A model generated the notes under the pieces. It did not search any database. It was not told where the DNA came from and saw only the letters and a list, made by a program, of their open reading frames with translations. From contig JASSKH010000026.1 in NCBI GenBank assembly GCA_031763025.1, positions 9,412,408 through 9,476,407 of the forward strand: DNA of 64,000 nt. The letters are read 5' to 3'. The position numbers and the translations under genes were made by a program. Below are positions 1-12,500 of this stretch, one piece after another. Each line of letters opens with the position of its first letter. Positions within the stretch are counted from its first letter, which is position 1. Origin of the DNA: Macrocystis pyrifera. Its lineage: Eukaryota > Sar > Phaeophyceae > Laminariales > Laminariaceae.

Positions 1-936
1 TACCAGGCATATGAGAACACGCAAGAGAGCAACATGTCCCTTTACCTTACAATGCCCAATGGATAACAGAACATATCTACCAGGAGTATACCGTGCACCA
101 CACTAAACGTCAAGAACGCATCTCTCTACGGCACGACGGTATGTAGAACACGCAAGATAGCAAGCAACGTATCTCTATAAGGTATAACACTCGAGACAAC
201 ACACCCCCTCTGACGAGATCTCATTTTTTTTGCGTTCTCGAGAAACGGGGAGAGTCAATAAAACGCAGAGCGATGGGCCCGTGCAAACAACACCTCGATA
301 CGAGATATTTTCACGACAAGAACTTTCCACGAGATTTTTCCTAGGACACACACCACTGTCATTTTGTGTGCGTACCCCCCTCGTTTTTGGGGGTTAATCG
401 TCTCGGAGAATCATCCCAGGCCACGTGTGTTATCTTGTCACCCGGTGTGTTAATACGGTATGCGAAGTGCACCTATCTTGAGTTAATAAAATTATCATCT
501 GTGAGATCGAGGATTTCGTCGAGAGCTCATATTTTCAAGCTGTGTGTGATACTGCAGCAGCATTGCTTCGGTCAGGCGTACTACGGGTTCTGCTGTCCGC
601 CTGCTCGGGGATATTCGTGCTAAAAAGGTTGTGCATCGTCCGTCGCCTGCTGTCAGCTGCTGGCACCCAAAATGTCAGCCTGCTTGGGCTGTAGTCCTAG
701 CGGCCAGGTGCTGGGGCAAAATTATACTTGGTGTTTGTTACGTCTTTCTTTTGTTGTCTGTCTTCGTGGAGTCGGTGACGCGAAAGGGGTTGGTGGAGGG
801 AGTGTGTGTGTCCATGGTTCATGTGTCTAAGGGTACGGGTATGGGTGCACCTTGTTTTCTTGAGGAGCTTATTCTACCAAAACCAAAAATTCCGGCTTGA
901 ATGACAAAAAAAAATGTCGCAACCCGATTACACAAT

Positions 937-1230
937 CCACACCTCGAACAGATCATCGATTCCCACTTGATCATGCCCTGAAAGATCGGTAGATCATCAG
1001 ATCTCAAATATTTCAGGGCGGATAAGTACATCCCTGATCTGTATGATATGTATGATCTAGCTCGTGCTGCCGGGTGGAACCCTTAGAATCTGCATGATCT
1101 ACAGCAGGACTGTTTTTTCTCCTGGGTTGGATCTGTACTGCCTACAGATCCTGCACAGCACCTTATAACGGCAGGTTAGTATACATCTGATATATCTGCA
1201 GATGATCTATCTGTAGATGATCTATATGTT
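937..1230. mobile_element. GATC-rich inverted-repeat element, copy 1
   Basis: Starts CACACCTCGAACAGATCATC and carries many GATC/AGATC sites, a CCTGGGTTGGATCTGTACTG block and CAGATCCTGC. Four relatives lie at about 10766, 14395, 47095 and 60375. Ends are approximate. Confidence 0.65.
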
Positions 1231-1365
1231 CATGTGCAACAATTCCATGGGCTGGGTACATCTATTTCCAAACACCCGCTATGACCGGGAATTTTTTATT
1301 GATTGTAGATTCCAGTTGGGCTTTTTATTACCGGCCTGAGTGTTACATGCTCTGTATTATTACTA

Positions 1366-1470
1366 TTACGGGGGTCCATAGTTAACAGGACCTATGGTGT
1401 ACATAAAAACCTATATATTTGACTATTTTTACTAACAATATTTGGTCCCGTTAACTATGGACCCCTGTAA
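1366..1470. mobile_element. TA-MITE copy (TTACGGGGG terminal repeats)
   Basis: A ~105-bp palindromic element: TTACGGGGGTCCATAGTTAA at one end and its inverse at the other, core ACCAAATATTGTTAGT-like, flanked by TA on both sides. The TA duplication and long imperfect terminal inverted repeats suggest a Tc1/mariner-type non-autonomous element. Confidence 0.85.
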
Positions 1471-1490
1471 TACTACATATTATACCTGGT

Positions 1491-1762
1491 AGGGTGATTT
1501 CGAAGAGTTCGGTTGAAACCAACTTTGGTTGGATTTCTTGTGGTCTATTTCCTGTATACAAATTATCCCAACCCATGGAACCTTCCCGAGAGTTAATACA
1601 ACCCAAGAACAAATAGGTTTCGTAGAAGTTCGGCCACTCTTTGCTATTATTCTTGGGAGGGGTTAGTTCTCAGGAAGGCTTCAGGAGTTGGGGGTCATTG
1701 TTATATAGGAAACAGCTCACAAGACCAAATTGGTTCCAACCGAAATCTTCTCAAACGCCCTA
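1491..1762. mobile_element. ~275-bp MITE, copy 1
   Basis: Outer ends AGGGTGATTTCGAAGAGTTC and, inverted, CGAAATCTTCTCAAACGCCCT, with inner GGTTGAAACCAA / TTGGTTCCAACC. A second copy at 39191-39471 shares both ends and the GTGGTCTRTTTCCTGTATA block. Confidence 0.75.
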
Positions 1763-2388
1763 GTCAAACACCAAACGGGACTCCAAAGCTATTGGGTAGG
1801 GCAGTCCCGTACCACTCTTGTCGCTAGATGTAATAACCGTTTCTATTGAATAGTAATGGATAAACGGTCCTTTTGTCTCGGGACAGAGTGTTTTTTTGAC
1901 GAGCCCCGCTAGTCGGGAATGTCTTGGCCCCAGAGTACTCCCTCTACACAGTAGCATGGTTCGTGTGTGTTTTGTCAGTTCCGGGGGACGCCGAGGTGAA
2001 GCTAAGCATGCCTCCTTCTTGCTGTCTCCGTGGAGGCGGCGATCGACGCAATGTACGACGACGGCGAAGTGTGTGTCCGCGATATGCTTGTGTATCTTTT
2101 ATGTGTTGTCAGTTTTGCCACTGTATTGTGGTTGTTTCCCTGATATGCCTTCTGAACAAGCCAGTCACAGCTGTCGTCGTCGCCCCCCCCCCCCCCCCTC
2201 CCGGATACAGCATCCCTCGTTTTTCATGCGCATAGGGTCCCATTCAGCGTTCCAACTGCTCGTCCATTTCAGATACATTTCTACGTATGTCGTCGTTGTT
2301 GAACGAAGTTTATCGATAAAATAAGACGTTCATTGACTCGCATTGCGCTGTCTTTCGGTATGCGAAAACAACAAAAAAAACGCCTCAG

Positions 2389-2647
2389 GTACTGCTACAA
2401 CGCCACCTTAACGGCGTTCCGGAGGGCGGACCCGCCGCAGTGGGAGAAAGCGTGCGCACTGCTGGCGCGGATGAAGGAGCGCGGCGTGGAGCCAAGCGCG
2501 CTGTGCTACAACATCGCCGCGCAGGCTTGCCTCGACGCCTCGGAGCCAGCGGAGGCGGAGTCGCTGATGAGCGAGATGGTTAGAACTGGTCACGCTCCGG
2601 ACGAAGACTTGAAAACGCTCATCGCTTCCACGTGCGCCGGCTTGTGA
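2389..2647 (+). CDS. Pentatricopeptide-repeat (PPR) protein, terminal exon
   Basis: PPR proteins bind organellar RNA through tandem 35-residue helical hairpins and act in RNA editing, processing or stability. This exon opens after a CAG acceptor (2386-2388) and ends at TGA (2645-2647), encoding about 85 residues. Two PPR units can be read. The first starts at YCYNATLTAF and includes LLARMKERGVEPSA. The second starts at LCYNIAAQACLD and includes AESLMSEMVRTGHAPDE. Its GC content is clearly higher than the flanking AT-rich DNA, as for other exons in the window. The N-terminal exons and any organellar targeting peptide are not visible, so length and target cannot be judged. It is convergent with the STAMBP gene. 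Confidence 0.8.
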
Positions 2648-2689
2648 CGCTTCGAGATCATTAACCGCGCGATAGAATTTCCCGTGGTC

Positions 2690-2900
2690 AGACGATCTCC
2701 GCGGTATTTTTTTTTTTCCCTCCGGTGGCATCCCCGCGGGGTAAAGACAGTCACCCCGAGGTATAATCTACCGCGGTATACTTCCCGCGGTAAGGCAATC
2801 ACCTCGAGGTATACTTTCCCGCGGTATAATTTCCCACGGTAAGGCAATCATCCCCGAGGTAGAATTCACCGCGGTAAGGCACTGGCCGCTGTAGAATTTC
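2690..2900. repeat. CCGCGGTA / CCTCGAGGTA degenerate array
   Basis: A run of imperfect units of about 20-25 bp built around CCGCGGTA, CCCACGGTA and CCCGAGGTA, separated by AAGGCAATCA. Similar units recur near 57480-57600 and 59220-59380. It starts just past the PPR stop codon. Confidence 0.6.
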
Positions 2901-3956
2901 GACGATATGGCAATCCCACCGAGGCGTTTTTCTAATTGGTGTCGGCGCGGGTACAGGGGGGAGAGAACGGAATGTACGTGTGTGTATGTTGTTTGGGGTG
3001 CTCTGCTGCTGTGCTCTGTTATGGCGGTATTCCAGGGCCCTGGAGAGGAGGAAGGGGCGGCGAATGAACAGCGGTGTGGTTGGGGGGGGCGTTGGGGGGG
3101 CGGTGGTGACAGTCGCGGACGGCCGATAGTAGGCGTCCACGTTAGCCCTGTGATGAGCAAGCGAGGCGAGAGAACGAAACGTCTGCAGTATGTATATTTT
3201 CCGTTTGTGTCTTGTCCTGCGTTTTGGTTTCTGCGGCGGCTGTTTTATTTCCCGCGCGTTCGGCGTTCGGGACAAGCCACCAGACGGAGCACGGCCTGCC
3301 TTGCCTCATATCTGTCTTTCCTTCGTGTCCTCAGCTAAGACCGTAGAGGAGAATACCTCACCCTGCCTTCTGGCTGCGTTCGGTACCGAACCAACCGCCC
3401 CCCTACCTGTCCTGTTTCTTCTTCTCCCTCCCCCCGCGATATTGTGATGGTGTGACCCCCACGGCTCTTACGATCCCAGATGATTGACTAACGCTGCCAC
3501 AGCGCCCGCATGTTAGCCGTCATTATTGCAACCCGTGTACCGACTTGGTTATATAGTATAGCGACCTAAAGAGCGACATACACTATATCACCAAAAAAGT
3601 GGTTGGGTTGATTTGTCATTTTTTCTGCTCGGATCGGCAGTTCCCACCCGAATCTATAACACGCGACCACCACGATACAGCTCGCCATGTTCGCGCATCG
3701 CTGTCATCAAAACGCCAGGACAGTAGGATAATGCGTGCTTCACGCCTCATCCATCCACCCTTGAATACTACTTGACACAGCGAAGCAACGCTAATTGTCG
3801 GCCCCGCTCTAGAAAGTGGTAAGTGAGTGAGTGCGGCGATACCATCGCGCCCTTGCTTGACCCTTTTAGTACCGCAGGTCCCGTTTTGGGGACAAACTAC
3901 TTGGAATTTGACTGGTTCGTCCCCAAAACGGGACTACTGCAGCATATACTACCGTA

Positions 3957-4062
3957 TTGCGGGGGGGCATAGTAAATAGGACCAAATATTGTTGGTAAAA
4001 AGAATAAAATGTATAGGCTTTCGTGTGTACCGTCAGGTCCTATTGACTATGGTCCCGCGTAA
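3957..4062. mobile_element. TA-MITE copy
   Basis: Same family, termini TTGCGGGGG and CGCGTAA, with TA on both flanks; substitutions near the left end. Confidence 0.8.
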
Positions 4063-6375
4063 TAAAAGGGTTAACCTTGTAGAAAGAGCCCGCAACGGTA
4101 CAACGAGTATCACCATAATGAGCCCGTTTAGAGGGAGGAAAGTGCTGAATCCTTGTCGCGACAAAAATGCTAGGCGTGTACCGTACGTAGTGTGGGGGGG
4201 GGGTGTACTAACGTCATGCATAGCAGCGGTCGTACGAAGTATGACCATAAGACTCTCGCATCCCTACAAATGCTGGGACGGAGCAAGACGGGTTTGGGGA
4301 AGGAGAAGAGGCTATACCTGGTATACTGCATGACACCGGATCGGAGTCACGACTGAGAGGGAGCAGGAGAGAGAACGGCGACGAAAATAAATGGTGTGGC
4401 AAAAGCGAAAAGAGCGTGGTACATGTCCTTACTTTGCACTTCGGATGCATTTCCTACCCCAACAACTCAGACTGTTCGCGTGGCCGTTGCCGTAGTACGT
4501 AGTCGTCACCGATCCGTTGATTTTCGTCTTCCCCCCGCTCTGAAGGCTCTAACGTTCTCCAACACTTCGCCATACCAGGCATACACTGTGTGAATTGCAG
4601 TATTGGATTCAGAGTCAGGAACACTTGGACTTTGAGCTATATAGTCCTACGTACTGTAGTTTAAGCACGTTCGTAGGGAAAATACTTCACAGCATATCGT
4701 ACATGCACGCACGGACTCGCTCGCTACATCCCGGGTGAAAGCGAATCATCAAAAGAGCCACCTCTCGCTTCGGCTGTTCCGGACCATGAACGCGACGACA
4801 TCATCTTGTTTTCGGCCAGGCAAACTACATTGCAGGGCTCTTCACGGGTCATGACCGACCCGCGGGCCGTGTCAGGAAGTTTTGGAAATCTCACAGGTCG
4901 GGTCAGGTCGGGAGGTTTTTGAACTTTCATGGGTCGGGTCACCCGTACCCGACCTGACCCGCGTGGCTTGACCCGACCCGTGAACAACCCTCTGCAAATT
5001 CCAGTTTTTTTTTGTTGATGTTTCGTGCAAAAATAGAGCCAAAATTGCTGAACTCCCAATACACCAAGCGCTGTGTCGCGTCATATCATATCTGTAAGGA
5101 TGAAAGAGTCCGACGACTCTGCCCCTACTTCCACTTCCTGATAACACGCCCAGTAAGTCCACCACACACAAAAGCAAAGCAAAGCAAAGCAAACACAATC
5201 GAACGCGCATCTTCGCCTCTTGATATAACTCGAAAAGATAACAGTACGCAGTACGCATTATTGCCTTAGTACCCTGTCGCACTTGTGCTACAAATAGTAG
5301 ATTACATGGAGTAACATACGTCATACTAGTGAAGCGGCAGCTCGGCACGAGACGGTGCAAACGTTGCACACGAATCTTGCAAAGTGCTCGTTTCTCCAGG
5401 GTATGCTATCGTACGTGCGATGTTCCCCACCACGATATCAATCCCAGCACGCTGTCAATGCACGACTACAGCTTCCAGGTAGACTACATATTATACACGG
5501 TACCAGGTACCACTCCGTCCGGAAATATAAGAAAAATTGGGCTAATAATAGAAAAATCACAATGGTGCTTACATTTCCGGACAGAGTGGTATGTCGAAAT
5601 ATTCGCGGAACTTTCCCACGGCAGTTACTCATCGCCCACCACAACCGGAAAAAAAACGCCCCGTCCATATGACACGAACACCAACACGAACATCAAAGAC
5701 GTCCTTGACCCGCCGTTACATGCCGTCCCGGCACACTTCACCCTCCATAAAAATGCCACATTCCCCCCCCTCAAAACCCCGGCTGGCCCACTCCACCGTA
5801 CGAGCCTAGCCGCCCACGCACGCACACCCTTCCCTCCATAAAACGCCACATTCTCCTCCTCAAAACCCCGGCCGGCTCACTCCATCGCACGAAGACGAGA
5901 CTAGCCGTCCCCGCACACCCTCTTCCCCCACTGAAAACGCCACATTTTCCCCTTCACAACCCCAGCCAGTCCAAAGTTCACCGTATACTACCGTAGGGGA
6001 CGAAAACCCCTTTTGATTACCCGTGCAAAACATGGTACAACTCTAATTCCAAGGTGTTTGCCCTGATACGTCGGGGGGAGTTCTAGAGAGACGTTTAGAG
6101 CCGCCGCACAATACGAAAAATACAAAAAAAAAAAACCCATAAAAATTTGAAAACAATCCTCAAAAAGAAACGGCCGAAAAAGAAAAAAGCGGTTCAACCA
6201 TTTGACTCTATCACAAGTGACCCGCATTTCGGAGGGAAATTACTTGGAAATTTAGAGTTTCATCATTTTTTTTAGCAAATAACAGGGCTAGTATATGCTT
6301 GGTATATCACATGTAACGACAGCTTCTTACGCCGCACCACCCCAGGCCACACCGCAATAAGTGACGGTTTCAGTA

Positions 6376-6532
6376 TCATCTGATGTCCACGACGTCCATG
6401 CTGACGGGGGACCACATGAGTTCGGCGTTTTCGTAGATGGTAACGCCTTCCGGGTGGAGGTGGAAACCCTTGAGCGTGCACTGTTGGATCAACTTCATCC
6501 CCTCCGGTTCGGTGAGGCGGAACACGCCGACC
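6376..6532 (-). CDS. STAMBP: STAMBP exon 9 (C-terminus, second zinc site)
   Basis: 157 nt from a CCCCAG acceptor to TGA at 6376-6378. [29 protein letters not shown] and the final DVVDIR match the human AMSH C-terminus. The Cys and two His of the AMSH-specific zinc site are present. The phase-2 entry agrees with exon 8. Confidence 0.92.
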
Positions 6533-9500
6533 CTGGGGGGGATGGGGGGTTTCGTCGAGCGACGCCGCGGAAGCGTGTATAATGGGGGGGGGGACGTAAC
6601 TCATTTGCTGTTTGCCTTAGATATTTGACCAGTGATCATGCGTCTGTTTCGAGACGGAGCATGGGAGGGGGAGGGAGGGGGGGTACTCATTGTCATGCGA
6701 GAGGGGGGGGGGGGGGGGGGGTTATTGTTCAGGGAGAGGGAGGGGATGGGGGTTATTTTTCAAGGGAGGGGGGAGGGGATGGGGTCACCTTTCCATCGTG
6801 GCCTCGGAGCGAGAGTTTGTCAAGTGATGCCACGGAGGCGTAGAATGGGGGGGGTGAAGTGGGGGATACCATTCAGTGGGGGCGGGGGCGGATGGGGGTT
6901 AATTTTCATCGTGTCCTGAGGGCGGGAGTTCCGCCGAGTCGACGCATAATGGGAGGGGGGGGGGGGGCGGGGAAGGGAGGGAGTTGATTCTCAGGTGGAG
7001 AGAAAGGCGGTGAGGGTTATTTTTCGTTGTGCCCTGGGAACGGGGGTTTCGTCGAGCGGCGCCGCGGAGGCGTATGATTGGGGGAGGGGGAAGGAAGAGG
7101 GATATATTTCAGGGAGGGAGTGAAAAAGGGGAGTAGCTTTTCATCGTGTCCTGGGAGCGGGGGGTTCGTTGAGTGACGTCGCGGATTGTAGGAGGGGATG
7201 GTGGAGGGGGGGGGGGGGGGCGTACTCATTCGTTGCTTGCCTAGGTCATTTGACCATTGACCACGCATCCCTTTCGAGACGGAGCAACGTTCCTACTCCT
7301 AAAAGAGACACCTCCAACAATTGGGCGCTCATTACGTTGTTTCCATATATTACATAGAAACCTTTGCTGATCTTATCCCCTTCCTGTCTGGCCGCCTGTG
7401 GCCACCATCTATCTCCTAGGATAGCGATCGTTTTCTCGCTGCTACTCAGTGTATCAAACTCCTCCTGTTCGTCTATTTCCCTCGATGGTGGAGGGGGGGG
7501 GGGGCTAATTTTCAGCGAGGGGTGGGGGGGGGGGGTTACTTTTTATCGTGTACTTTTCATGTCGGGGGGGGGGGGGTACTCATTATCGTGCATGGCCGTA
7601 GTCACTTGACCATAGACCCTCGTATCCCTACAATGCCGGGACGGAGCACGTCGGGTTTTCACCGACCAGGCAGACATTGCTTGCACCAAGCGCGAAGCGC
7701 CGTGAGGTGTTGGGCGAGTCGCATGAAGGGTGAGCTTTATCCTACTAAGAACCGCTTTTGAGGCGGATTTTCTTGCATGTGGATGACAGCATAATGAATT
7801 GATTTAATTTCTGGTGTGGGCACTTCCAGAGACGGCAATGTGGATACTATGTAAATGCCTCGTGGGTGCCTCACCATATACACCATATACACACTACGTG
7901 ATATGATCATCATGTCGGGGGGGGGGGGGGGGGGGGGTTGTCCAGCGACGCCGCGGGGGCGTATTATGCGGGGGTAGGGGAGGGGGGTTACGTTTCAGGG
8001 GGGGGGGGGGGGGGGGTGTACTCATTATCATGCATGTCCGTAGTCGTATGACCATAGGGGGGGGGGGGGGGGTGCTTTCAAGGGGAGAAGGGAATGGGAG
8101 TAAATTTTCATCATGTGAAGTGGGGGTTTCGTCGAGGGACGCCGCGGAGGCATAGGATGCGGGGGAAGGGGAGGGAGCGACCCTTCTTCACGTCCTGATG
8201 ACGGGAGTTTCGGACGACACCACCGAGCCATGCGATGGGGGGGTTGTATTTCATCACAGTGATGGCAACGAATGTAGGCAAGAAAGCGATGTCCCTCCTT
8301 GCCAACGGGTGCCGTCATGGCCGTGTATTACGTCAAACGTTCAACAAGGAACATTGGCAAATATACGGTTTCCCTTCAAAGTAAAATACACCAATCTCAC
8401 CAGAGGTGACACTAAATGTTGCGCCACTTGTCCCCATACTTCGAAGTATATATACCAAGTATACATATATACTGCAATGTTACCATAGTCGAACGTACTC
8501 CAATACCATTACAAACCACACCATATCAATAAACCCACTTCGATTGACACACGGAGCGTAGACTACGGCGTCGGCCTCTACAAGCACACTCTGATAGCCT
8601 CTAGAATGCGCAGTACTGCAATAAATCAACACTATTACGGGGGACGATAGTAAATAGGACCAAATATTGTTAGTAAAAATAGCGAAATATATAGGTTTGT
8701 GTGTGTACCGTAGGTCCTATTTACTATGCCCCTCCGTAATACAATAGTCTACTGCTGCAACAGTACAGTAGCCACTACAATATTGGCACTCGTATCATAC
8801 CTTTTTCTGTTGTCGCACGGAGCATAGACGACGGCGACGGCCTCGGGAAGCATGAGCTGGTAGCCGCAATGGGTGTGCACGTCGACGCTCGACATGAAGC
8901 AGTCCTGCAAGCAAACACCAAACACGAAAATAAAAAGCAATTACGTACTCGAGACAAAAAAGTACTTCATAGCGGCCGATCAGCCCCAAAAAAACTTTCT
9001 AGATAGCTCACTCAAGTCGGCGGCGGCTGGTGTTGTGCTTCTTTCATAAAGACAGGACGACACATAAAAAAAGAACCGAAAGTATTCTATACACTACTGT
9101 CGGCCACATACGTACTTCACTAGAGTCAGTAGTTGGCTTTGCGTCGAAGGCATGACTCTTTTTTTTTGTGATTTTTTAGGAACAAATCGTACAACAGAAG
9201 AAAAAGAAGACCATTACACCGTGTACCGGTTCGTACCACATCATAACGTGTCGTACCGTACCGTACCGTATACCTAACCGTACCGTGCACCGTACAGTGT
9301 TGTATACCGTGGTGTGCCTTGCCGCACCGTATACCATAGCGTGCCCTGTCGGGCCGTCCCGTGTCCTACCCTGCCGTGCCATACTGTACACCGTACCGTG
9401 CTATACTGTACTGTACTGTACACCGTACCGTGCTATACTGTACTGTACTGTACACCGTACCGTTTAGGTTACCGAATGGTGTTATACCATACCGTACTGT

Positions 9501-12500
9501 AAACCGTACCGTTTAGGTTACCGAATGGTGTTATACCATACCGTACCATGTACCGTGCTGTACCGTACCAAAGTACCGTATCGTATACCGTACCGTGCCC
9601 TGCCAAATTTTCCGTACCGTACCGCCATACCGTACCGTCTATTAGTGCTCGCTCATGCTGTCTCCGCACCTGCTTGGGGTGAGTATGTATCCAGCCCAGG
9701 GTAATGAGCTTGTTCGCCAGCATGTAGTTGAACAGCGCCGTCTCGTCTGTCGTCTCGCAAGAATCGGAGGTACCCTAGAACACGAACCCATAACGTCACA
9801 AACAGAACTCCACAATCGACAATCGAACATCGAAAATTCAGCATCGAAAATTAACATGGAAAAAAAAACGAACATCGAGAATCGAACATCGAATACGAGA
9901 GTCGAACATCGGAAAAATGAGAATCAATAATCGGAAATCGAGATAGGAAATCGAAAACTGATAGTCAAAAATCGAAATCGAGCAGCGAAATCGAATGGCT
10001 TAAAAGCGAGAAACGAGGACGGGAAGGGGGTGAAGGGTGGAGCTCGCACACACTTTCTATGCACAGCATTGTTATGGGCCGAAATCTCCTTCATGGAGAA
10101 AAAAAAACGTCCTGTTGACCCTCGCATTGCCCGGGGACCACCTATACTACAATGCTTCACGAGGAAATGTAAATCACGCGGGACCAACCAACGTGTAGGC
10201 CAATAAGCTTGCAAAGCTGGGTTATGAACGAGCCAATTCGGCCAAACTCACAGTTGACGTAAATATTTGCAATACGTAACTTACTTAATGGAATATAGAC
10301 GATCGCTACCGCTATTGCTGCCAGTGGGCGAAAACCAAAAACAACCAAGCCGACCCATCAAAAGCAGGAAAAACAAAAACAAGAGATGACTCAAAACTCA
10401 CCGACTGCTTGGGGATGATGAGCGTGGTCATCTTCAGCACGTTGTGGGACTGCGGTAGGGAGTTCCCCAGGTATATAGGCGCCGTTGGGTGCGTTAGACG
10501 CGACGGGGGACAGGGGATGACACAGGAGGCGAGAGGGGGGGGGGGGGGGGTGGGGTGGGGGTATGATAGAGAGGGGGGTGACCCACGTCGCAAGAAGGAA
10601 TATACATGTATACAGAGGGAGAGCGCGCGCCCCGCTGCTTTTTCACGGTTCCAACTGCGCGAACGATTCCGGGAAAAATAAGGAATATCGGGCAACCGGT
10701 ACTGCTCGACCGGCACTATATATGTACCGTTGTCTGACTCATGGTGTTCCAAACGGCCAACCAAAACCTACGCGCCTCGAACAGCACCATCGAATCCCAC
10801 GTGATGATCTAGGTCTTTCAAGGCAGATCAATCATGTTGCCGCGTGGGACCCGTACAATCTGCATGATCTACAGTTAGTAGCACGTCTTTCCTGGGTTGG
10901 GTCTATCTGTACTATGCACAGATCCTGCGCAATCTCTCGCAACGGCAGCTGAGGAACTAGGTCATCTGAGTGATCTAGATCATGATCTGTCTGTCCGAGG
11001 TGTCAAAATGCGTTGGCGTGATCGGAGGGGAGAGAAGGGGGTGCGGGGAAGGGGGAGGGAGAGGGGGGGGGGGCACTGCTGCACGCGCCGTGGCGTTTGC
11101 TCTACTTCGCGGGAGGGACGCGGGAAGAGAGGAGGGTTGGGAGAGGAGGGGGGGGGGGGAGACACTGGCGCAAAAGCGGCGTGGCTTTCGCTGTGCTCTG
11201 ACCTGTCTTCGCTCTGATCTGATTCGCTGCGCTCTGATCTGATTCTTGCCGCGCGCTGATCTGATTTGCGGCGATTTGTTGCGCTCTGATCTGATTTGTT
11301 GCGTCCTGACCTGTTGCGCTCTGATCTGATTTGTTGCGTCCTGATCTGATTTGCTGCGCTCTGATCTGATAATTGTTGCGCTCTCATAGGATTTGCTGCG
11401 CTCTATGATTTGCTTGAGCTCTGGCCTGGTCTGCTTGCGCACAGGTCTGACCCGCTGCGTTGTGCTCCTCGCTTTTGTTTCAACTCTGACAGCTCAGCTC
11501 TCACCAATTTTCCCGCGAGAATGCCACACGTCTCGATCCCGTCAGGGAGGCGGTCCGTGTTGGGCTTGGCCACCTTCTCGAACTCACTCACGAGGGTGGA
11601 GGGCAGCACCACCTTCCTCTTCACGCCAAACGTGACGGCAGCACTTTAAAACAGACAAAAAAAACGCCGCGTTGCAGCGGGTGCCGCGGAGGCGCGCAGC
11701 GAAGAGCGAGGAGGGGGGGTGAGTTGGGGGGGGTGTATATTATGCAAGCCCGTAGTCGTATATGACCATAGAGCCTCGCATCCCTACAATACCGAGACGG
11801 AACACGTTGGGTTTTTAGCGACCAGACAGGTAGTGCTTGTGGGGGGGGGGGGGGGGGGTGTACTCGATAGGAGAGATGTACTCGATCTCATGCATGGCCG
11901 TAGTCGTATGACCATAAACCCTCGCATCACTACAATGCCGGGACGGAGCATGTCGGGTTTTCACCTACCAGGCAGGAGGGGGGGTGAGTTGGGGGGGGTG
12001 TATATTATGCAAGCCCGTAGTCGTATGACCATAGAGCCTCGCATCCCTACAATACCGAGACGGAACGTTGAGTTTTTACCGACCAGACAGGTGTTTGTGG
12101 GGGGGGGGGGGGGGGGGGTTGGGGTGGCGATAGCGGTAGGGGCGGGGGGCGGGAGCTGTGGCTGGTGATAGGGGCGCAAAGCACCAAAATTGTGGAAAAT
12201 CGAAACCCACCCAAAAGGTGCAGGGACATCTGGTACATTCGGTATCTGGGGTATCGATACCAGGTATTTACATAAGCCAGGTTTGGTATATTCGGTATCT
12301 GACGTACCTGGTGTTTAATACCAGGTATCTGCTATTCGGTATATTATACTTGCGATATATTGTATATACTCGTTTATGGTATGTTATCTGGGACGTATCT
12401 GGCATGCTCGGAACTTGGTAAATTCGGCAAATCGCTATATTATAAATTCGGGGTCTGATATTCGGTACCAGAGTATGCCGTACCTTCAGTATTCGGTAAA

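Larger units (their letters stand above)
1..2388. other. Upstream spacer or intron of the PPR gene, repeat-bearing
   Basis: I found no recognisable exon here. The stretch holds a GATC-rich inverted-repeat element (about 937-1230), a TA-flanked MITE (1366-1470) and a second, longer MITE (about 1491-1762). Since the PPR exon at 2389 opens with an intron acceptor, part of this stretch is probably the intron before it. The earlier PPR exons must lie here unrecognised or before the window. Confidence 0.5.
2648..6375. other. Convergent intergenic region, repeats only
   Basis: This lies between the PPR stop and the STAMBP stop. It contains a CCGCGGTA-type array (about 2690-2900), a TA-flanked MITE (3957-4062) and a GGGTC-rich degenerate repeat (about 4850-5000). 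No convincing exon was seen on either strand; the small frames present are unconserved and low-complexity. Confidence 0.6.
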
